DNA of 39,462 bases from W589 sp964611805 (GTDB lineage: Bacteria > Chloroflexota > Dehalococcoidia > Dehalococcoidales > Fen-1064). The DNA lies in contig CAZTBG010000012.1 in NCBI GenBank assembly GCA_964611805.1, positions 1 to 39,462 on the forward strand. Direction: 5' to 3'. This document shows positions 34,392-39,462 of this stretch, piece after piece. Position 1 is the first letter of the stretch. Each line of letters opens with the position of its first letter. The notes below the pieces were generated by a model. It ran no database searches, was not told the DNA's origin, and was given only the letters and a program-made list of their open reading frames with translations. The position numbers and the translations under genes are program-made.

Positions 34392-35450
34392 ATGATGAGA
34401 ACAATTGATCCCATAGCGGACAAGCGTTGGGACGATTTCGTAATGAAACATCCTCAGGGCACCATATTTCATCATTCAGCTTGGGCCCGAGTGCTAGTGG
34501 ACAGATATAAATGCAGTCCGACGTACTATGTGGTCGAGGATGAACACGGGGAAATAGCTGCGGGTATTCCCTTTATTCGTATCCAGAGCCGACTGGCAGG
34601 GAGGAGGCTGGCCTGTCTTCCCTGCAGTGAGTACTGTTACCCTCTGGCCTATTCCCCTGAGGCCGTAGTCCAGCTACTGGCTACTGCCAAGGACGAGGTG
34701 GATTGCGGGCACACGTCTTTTCTTGAGATAAGGGGATGGAAAGATGCAATAACGCCGGGCGAACTCGAGCTGGTGGAATCTCCCCTTTATCTGAGGCATG
34801 TGACTGCTCTTAACGACGACCTGGAAAGACTGAGGGCCGGTCTTGAGAAAAACCACCACTTGAAGCGGAACCTGAAGAAGGCAGAGGAATCAGGGGTCAC
34901 CATTCGAGAGGCTGATAGCGAGGATGACCTCAGGCAGTTCTACCGACTGAGTGTCACAACTCGCCGGAGACTTAATATGTTACCCTGGCCATACCCGTTT
35001 ATTAAGTCCATTTACCGGCATGTCGTTGCCCCCGGTCACGGCTTTCTGCTTCTCGCCGAGCTTGATGGCAAGGCTATCGCCGGCAGTTTATACCTGTGTT
35101 TTAAGGACTCCGTTCTTCTTAAGATAAACGCTTCTGACAAGGACTACTCTCAATATCGGGCGAATTACCTTATTACCTGGAGGGCGATGGAGCGCGCCTG
35201 CCGTGGAGGCTATAAACGCTTCGATTTTGGCATCTCAGACCCCGATAATTCAGGGCTGATAGCGTTCAAGAGGCAGTGGGGCAGTGACGAGATGCCACTA
35301 CCCTATTACTACTACTCCGTGGCCGGTCACTCCAGATTAATGCCGAAGGTGAATCCGGCGTATCGGCCGGTCTACACAGCCGCTAACAAATTGATGCCCG
35401 GTTTCGCTGCGAAGCTGGCCGCGGCTATTCTGTATCGGCATATGGGTTAA
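34392..35450 (+). CDS. FemAB/GNAT-like aminoacyl- or acyltransferase
   Basis: This 352-aa protein has two GNAT-type halves as in FemAB-related proteins (Acetyltransf_6). The first contains WDDFVMKHPQGTIFHHSAW; the second begins after a basic segment (LKRNLKKAEESGVTIREA near residue 160) and ends with GGYKRFDFGISDPDNSGLIAFKRQWG. FemAB proteins add amino acids from aminoacyl-tRNA to lipid II, but relatives in exopolysaccharide loci have no established substrate. It belongs to a different subfamily from the four copies downstream. It follows array D and is the first gene of that plus-strand run. ATG codons at 34392 and 34395 are both possible. Confidence 0.83.
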   Translation: MMRTIDPIADKRWDDFVMKHPQGTIFHHSAWARVLVDRYKCSPTYYVVEDEHGEIAAGIPFIRIQSRLAGRRLACLPCSEYCYPLAYSPEAVVQLLATAKDEVDCGHTSFLEIRGWKDAITPGELELVESPLYLRHVTALNDDLERLRAGLEKNHHLKRNLKKAEESGVTIREADSEDDLRQFYRLSVTTRRRLNMLPWPYPFIKSIYRHVVAPGHGFLLLAELDGKAIAGSLYLCFKDSVLLKINASDKDYSQYRANYLITWRAMERACRGGYKRFDFGISDPDNSGLIAFKRQWGSDEMPLPYYYYSVAGHSRLMPKVNPAYRPVYTAANKLMPGFAAKLAAAILYRHMG

Positions 35451-35537
35451 ATAACGTCATGATATTGTCTGCTGTTAATCGTAGTTTTTTACTCGTGGGG
35501 GACATACTACCTAGGTAAACTTTAGGGGGGCTCATGT

Positions 35538-36617
35538 ATGAGGGTTAGAGAAGCCACCGCGGAGGACAGGGCAGCCTGGGACACCTTTGCTGATACCGAG
35601 GGTGGCAACTTTGGCCATTATTTCGACTGGAAGTATGTCCTTGAGGCCAGGGGCCATCGATACATTCCTCTGTTGGCTGAGACGGCCGCATCCGGCATAA
35701 TCGGTATACTCCCTGTTGTTAAACAGAAAAAGTATCTCTCTTCATTCTTCCATTCCGATGCACCAGCGGGAGGCCTTTTGCTGAAGAACGGTCTATCGGA
35801 TAGGGAAAGGTACGAGGCAATTTCAGCGCTCTTGAAATATGTGGATACTCATTACTCCAAGGGGTGTTCTCGCTTCGTATTGGGAGAAAACCTCTCGTCG
35901 GTTAGTGAGGTGAGTGAGGAACCTACCGCGGCTCTAGTCGATAGCGGATACCGTTTCAGGTACGATGTGTCGACTCAACTGCCGTGCACATTTGTCCTGG
36001 AGTTGAAGCCACCTTTTGAGGAGAACATCTGGAAGAGCCTGTGGTCGAGTAGACTAAGGTGGAGACTTAACAGGGCAGAGAGAAATGGTGTGGTTGTCAT
36101 TCATGACCGGGAGTTCCGCTATCTTGAAGAATTTATAGGCATGTTTTTTGAAAACTGTAAGCGCCACGGGACCATACCTCCAACAAGAGAGCAAAAAAAG
36201 ATGGAAATAAATACTTTCAGAGATAAGGCAAAGCTGTTTGTGGCCCTGCTCGATAGCCAGCCAGTCGTGGCGTCATTATGCTACTACACCGCTTCGACAT
36301 GTTTTCTATGGGAGATTGGAAGTTACTCAAAGGACACCGGAGAGGTGAATAAGCTGTGCTACAAGGCACCAATTGAGGATGCCTGCGATGCAGGCTATAG
36401 ATTTGTTGATTTTGGATTCTCAGGATCATCAAGTTTGGCATTCTTTAAGGAACAATTCAAAGGGACCAGAGTCCCCTTCAGGATTTATGAGAAGAATTAC
36501 CCCATTCCAAGGAATCTTGTGGAACTGGGGGCCATTGTGCTCAATAGAACCTGGCACGATAAGACCTATCTCTGGAAGAAACGGCGCAAATTGTGGGATA
36601 GGATTATCCACGGGTAA
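35538..36617 (+). CDS. FemAB/GNAT-like protein, tandem copy 1
   Basis: First of four tandem paralogs (359 aa). The start is fixed by a GGGGGG Shine-Dalgarno sequence followed by CTCATGT and then ATG, an arrangement repeated before each copy. Features: MRVREATAEDRAAWDTFADT opening, HYFDWKYVLEARGH near residue 30, the basic LRWRLNRAERNGVVVI that marks the linker of FemAB-type double-GNAT proteins near 178, and a C-terminal GYRFVDFGFSGSSSLAFFKEQFKG. It is the most divergent of the copies and lacks their YHSLRTLVKL ending (YPIPRNLVEL instead). Function probably matches its neighbours: transfer of an acyl or aminoacyl group to a surface-polymer precursor. Confidence 0.85.
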   Translation: MRVREATAEDRAAWDTFADTEGGNFGHYFDWKYVLEARGHRYIPLLAETAASGIIGILPVVKQKKYLSSFFHSDAPAGGLLLKNGLSDRERYEAISALLKYVDTHYSKGCSRFVLGENLSSVSEVSEEPTAALVDSGYRFRYDVSTQLPCTFVLELKPPFEENIWKSLWSSRLRWRLNRAERNGVVVIHDREFRYLEEFIGMFFENCKRHGTIPPTREQKKMEINTFRDKAKLFVALLDSQPVVASLCYYTASTCFLWEIGSYSKDTGEVNKLCYKAPIEDACDAGYRFVDFGFSGSSSLAFFKEQFKGTRVPFRIYEKNYPIPRNLVELGAIVLNRTWHDKTYLWKKRRKLWDRIIHG

Positions 36618-36671
36618 ATTTTGTAACCGGGTGTGGAGAAAGTGGCAAGCACTATAGTGGGGGGCTCATGT

Positions 36672-37751
36672 ATGAGGGTTAGAGAGGCCACCGAGGAGGA
36701 CAGGGCAGCCTGGGACGCCTTTGCCGATACCGAAGGTGGGACCTTTTTCCATTATTTCGACTGGAAGTATGTCTGGGAGGCCAGAGGCCATCAATACATC
36801 TCTCTATTAGCTGAGAATACTGCGTCTGAGATAATCGGTATACTCCCTGTTATTAAACAGAAAATGGACCTCTATTCAATCCTCCATTCCGATATACAGG
36901 AGGGAGGTCTTTTACTGAAGAGGGAGATATCGGATGCGGAGAGATACGAGGCAATTTCAGCGCTCTTGAAGTATGTGGATACGAATTACTCAGGGGGATG
37001 TTCTCACTTCTATTTGAGAGAAAACCTCTCGTCGATTATTGAGGTGAATGAGGAACCTACAGCGGCTTTACTCGATAGCGGGTTTCAGTTCAGATACGAC
37101 ATGTCGACTAAACTGCCGTGTACATTCGTCCTGGAATTGAAACAACCTTTTGAGGATAACATCTGGAAGAGCCTGTGGTCGAGAAACCTAAGGAAGGAAC
37201 TTAACCAAGCGAAGAGGAAAGGTGTAGTTGTCATTCAAGACCGGGAGTTCAGCTATATTGAAGAATTTATTGAAATGTTATCCGCAAACTACGAGCGCCA
37301 CGGGACCATACCTCCAACAAGAGAGCAAAAAAGGATGGAAATAAATACTTTCAGAGATAAAGCGAAGCTATTCGTGGCCCTGCTCGATAACCGGCCAGTC
37401 GTGGCGCAATTATGCTACTACACTGCTTCGGCATGTTTTCTATGTGAGATTGGAAGCTACGTGAAGGACACCGAAAATGCGAATATACTATGCGACATGG
37501 CAGCAATCGAGGATGCCTGCAATATGGGTTACAAATTTGTTGATTTTTATTACACAGCAACAGCTGGTCTGGCACAATTCAAGGAGCAATTCAAAGGGAC
37601 CAGGGTCCCCTTCAGGAGTTATGAGAAGAGGTACCACAGTCTAAGGACTCTTGTGAAACTGTTACCTCTCGTGGCCGATAGAGCCTGGCACGATAAGACC
37701 TATCTCTGGAAGAAACGGCGCAAATTGTGGGATAGTATTGTCCGCTGGTAA
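36672..37751 (+). CDS. FemAB/GNAT-like protein, tandem copy 2
   Basis: Second paralog, 359 aa. The ATG at 36672 is chosen because it aligns with the other copies and follows the GGGGGG-CTCATGT signal; an in-frame start 39 bp earlier would include that signal. Compared with copy 1 it differs most in the stretch MDLYSILHSDIQEGG (residues 71-85), the acceptor-side position that also varies among the other copies. In the C-terminal motif it has FVDFYYTATAGLAQFKEQF where the others have FxxSGSSSLAxF, so its binding site may have changed. The same family landmarks as copy 1 are otherwise present. Confidence 0.85.
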   Translation: MRVREATEEDRAAWDAFADTEGGTFFHYFDWKYVWEARGHQYISLLAENTASEIIGILPVIKQKMDLYSILHSDIQEGGLLLKREISDAERYEAISALLKYVDTNYSGGCSHFYLRENLSSIIEVNEEPTAALLDSGFQFRYDMSTKLPCTFVLELKQPFEDNIWKSLWSRNLRKELNQAKRKGVVVIQDREFSYIEEFIEMLSANYERHGTIPPTREQKRMEINTFRDKAKLFVALLDNRPVVAQLCYYTASACFLCEIGSYVKDTENANILCDMAAIEDACNMGYKFVDFYYTATAGLAQFKEQFKGTRVPFRSYEKRYHSLRTLVKLLPLVADRAWHDKTYLWKKRRKLWDSIVRW

Positions 37752-37804
37752 GCTGTGTGACAAGATGCAGGGAAAGCCACAAGCATTATAATGGGGGCTC
37801 ATGT

Positions 37805-38884
37805 ATGAGGGTCAGAGAAGCCAGCGTAGAGGACAGGGCAGCATGGGACACCTTTGCCGATACCGAAGGCGGGACCTTTTTCCATTATTTCGACTGGAAG
37901 TATGTCTGGGAGGCCGAAGGCCATCAATACATCTCTATATTAGCTGAGAATACTGCGTCTGAGATAATCGGTATACTCCCCGTTATTAAACAGAAAAGGG
38001 ACCTCTATTCAATCCTCCAATCCGATATATGGGGGGGAGGTCTTTTACTGAAGGGGGAGCTATCGGATGCGGAGAGATATGAGGCAACTTCTGCGCTCTT
38101 GAAGTATGTTGATACAAATTACTCCGGGGGCTGTTCTCGCTTCCTATTGAGAGAAAACCTCTCGTCGATTATTGAGGTGAGTGAGGAACCTACAGCGGCC
38201 TTAATCGATAGCGGGTTTCAGTTCAGATACGACATGTCGACTAAACTGCCGTGTACATTCGTCCTGGAATTGAAGCAACCTTTTGAAGAGAACATCTGGA
38301 AGGGTCTGTGGTCGAGTGAACTAAGGCGGCAACTTAACAAAGTAGAGAGAGATGGAGTAGTTGTCATTCAAGACCGGGAGTTCCGCTACATTGAGGAATT
38401 TATAGACATGTCGTTTGAAAACATCAAACGCCACGGGACCATACCTTCAACAAGAGAGCAAGAAATGCTGGAAATAAATACTTTCAGAGATAAAGCGAAG
38501 CTGTTCGTGGCCCTGCTCGATGGCCGGCCAATCGTGGCGTCATTATGCTGCTACACTGCTTCGACATGTTTTCTATGGGAGATTGGAAGCTACGTGAAGG
38601 ACACCGGAAATGCGAATAAACTGTGCAATAAGGTCTCAATTGAGGATGCCTGCGATGCGGGCTATCGATTTGTTGAATTTGGATACTCAGGATCATCAAG
38701 CCTGGCACACTTCAAGGGGCAATTCAAAGGGACCAGAGTCCCCTACAGGAGTTATGAGAAGAGGTACCACAGTCTAAGGACTCTGGTGAAACTGGTACCT
38801 CCCGTAGTCGATAGAGCCTGGCACGATAAGACCTATCTCTGGAAGAAACGGCGTGTATTGTGGGATAGTATTGTCCGCTGGTAA
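37805..38884 (+). CDS. FemAB/GNAT-like protein, tandem copy 3
   Basis: Third paralog, 359 aa, start set at 37805 by alignment with the other copies. It is closest to copy 2 through the N-terminal half (GGTFFHYFDWKYVWEA, DLYSILQSDIWGGG), but in the C-terminal motif (FGYSGSSSLAHFKGQF) it agrees with copy 1. This alternation suggests exchange of segments between copies. The conserved basic linker reads LRRQLNKVERDGVVVIQD. Confidence 0.85.
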   Translation: MRVREASVEDRAAWDTFADTEGGTFFHYFDWKYVWEAEGHQYISILAENTASEIIGILPVIKQKRDLYSILQSDIWGGGLLLKGELSDAERYEATSALLKYVDTNYSGGCSRFLLRENLSSIIEVSEEPTAALIDSGFQFRYDMSTKLPCTFVLELKQPFEENIWKGLWSSELRRQLNKVERDGVVVIQDREFRYIEEFIDMSFENIKRHGTIPSTREQEMLEINTFRDKAKLFVALLDGRPIVASLCCYTASTCFLWEIGSYVKDTGNANKLCNKVSIEDACDAGYRFVEFGYSGSSSLAHFKGQFKGTRVPYRSYEKRYHSLRTLVKLVPPVVDRAWHDKTYLWKKRRVLWDSIVRW

Positions 38885-38938
38885 GTTGTGTGACAAGATA
38901 CAGGGAAAGCCGCAAGCATTATAGTGGGAGGCTCATGT

Positions 38939-39462
38939 ATGAGGGTTAGAGAAGCCAGCGTAGAGGACAGGGCAGCATGGGACACCTTTGCCGATACCGA
39001 AGGTGGCAACTTTCACCATTATTTCGACTGGAAGTATGTCATTGAAGCCAGAGGCCATCAATACATCTCTATATTAGCTGAGAATACTGCCTCTGAGATA
39101 ATCGGTATATTCCCCGTTATTAAACAGAAGAGGTATCTCTCTTCAATCCTCCATTCCGATACACGGGCGGGAGGTCTTTTACTGAAGAGGGAGCTATCGG
39201 ATGCGGAGAGATATGAGGCAATTTCAGCGCTATTGAAGTATGTGGATACGAATTACTCCGGGGGATGTTCTCGCTTCCTATTGAGAGAATGTCTGACGCC
39301 GGCTGACGAGCTGAGTGAGGAACCTACAGCGGCTTTACTCGATAGCGGGTTTCAGTTCAGATATGACGTGTCGACTAAACTGCCGTGTACATTTGTCCTG
39401 GAATTGAAACAACCTTTTGAGGAGAACATCTGGAAGGGTCTGTGGTCGAGCAGGCTAAGGAA
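38939..39462 (+). CDS. FemAB/GNAT-like protein, tandem copy 4 (cut by window edge)
   Basis: Fourth paralog, open to the window end with 174 residues visible and no stop. It starts MRVREASVEDRAAWDTFADT like copy 3. It then carries GGNFHHYFDWKYVIEARG and RYLSSILHSDTRAGG, which resemble copy 1 rather than copies 2 and 3. It is unique in RECLTPADELSEE where the others read RENLSSxxEVxEE. It is truncated only by the window, so I treat it as a probable full gene. Confidence 0.82.
   Translation, partial: MRVREASVEDRAAWDTFADTEGGNFHHYFDWKYVIEARGHQYISILAENTASEIIGIFPVIKQKRYLSSILHSDTRAGGLLLKRELSDAERYEAISALLKYVDTNYSGGCSRFLLRECLTPADELSEEPTAALLDSGFQFRYDVSTKLPCTFVLELKQPFEENIWKGLWSSRLR

Larger units (their letters stand above)
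35538..39462 (+). repeat. Tandem gene array, units of 1134/1133/1134 bp
   Basis: Four copies of a FemAB-like gene start at 35538, 36672, 37805 and 38939. Every complete coding part is exactly 1080 bp, and the spacers are 54, 53 and 54 bp with a shared core (GCACGATAAGACC near each gene end, GGGGCTCATGTATGAGGGT at each start). The array runs off the window edge, so more copies may follow. Confidence 0.92.

Noticed and set aside
36217..38708. Antisense frames of about 74 codons conserved in three tandem FemAB copies (36217-36441, 37351-37575, 38484-38708)
   Set aside because: They are conserved only because the sense genes are paralogs; there is no ribosome binding site or promoter and the composition is that of a reversed coding strand.

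Overview
The window is about 39 kb of a bacterial chromosome given over almost entirely to making, exporting and decorating a surface polysaccharide, plus a two-component system and its apparent targets. It contains no rRNA, tRNA, transposase or CRISPR array that I can see. A sediment or groundwater member of the Chloroflexota (Dehalococcoidia-like) is my best guess. The support is indirect: a BldC/excisionase-type HTH protein ending in GPRGDRRFRRED, a dockerin-bearing beta-helix surface protein, a Gfo/Idh - hexapeptide acetyltransferase - DegT trio, and mixed ATG/GTG/TTG starts. A run of exactly 100 N (14013-14112) marks a scaffolded draft or metagenome assembly.

Layout. (1) 17-3505, minus: a secreted dockerin/beta-helix/malectin protein with its own promoter. 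(2) 3819-24865, minus: the polysaccharide locus. From its 5' end (right) it encodes UDP-glucose dehydrogenase, the initiating polyprenyl-phosphate sugar transferase, a three-gene 3-acetamido-sugar pathway, a Wzz-like chain-length protein, a UDP-glucuronate 4-epimerase, six GT4 and one GT2 glycosyltransferases, a nucleotidyltransferase/kinase fusion, methyltransferases (one a pseudogene), a Wzy/WaaL-like polymerase or ligase and a Wzx-like flippase. (3) 24888-27449, minus: an 853-aa REC-GGDEF-kinase-HD-GYP protein whose output domains all look catalytically degenerate. (4) 27968-30137, plus: an intact OmpR/PhoB-type response regulator and a soluble histidine kinase. (5) 30192-33569, minus: polysaccharide deacetylase, ATP-grasp ligase and a phosphatidylserine-decarboxylase-like protein in one operon. 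(6) 33869-39462, plus: a small HTH protein, one FemAB/GNAT-like protein, then a tandem array of four closely related FemAB-like genes repeated every 1134/1133/1134 bp, the last one cut by the window edge.

The most interesting signal is regulatory. Four promoters (before the sugar transferase at 23464, the degenerate sensor at 27449, the deacetylase operon at 33569 and the FemAB operon at 34392) each carry four direct repeats of a GTTAGA-type motif at exact 11-bp spacing. In all four the array ends exactly 10 bp upstream of a TAnnnT -10 hexamer. This is the architecture of PhoB/OmpR-family activator sites, and an intact regulator of that family lies in the middle of the set. I infer a local, self-contained regulon that switches on polysaccharide initiation, deacetylation/ligation/lipid modification and the FemAB array together. 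The motif reading comes directly from the sequence; the link to this particular regulator is inference.
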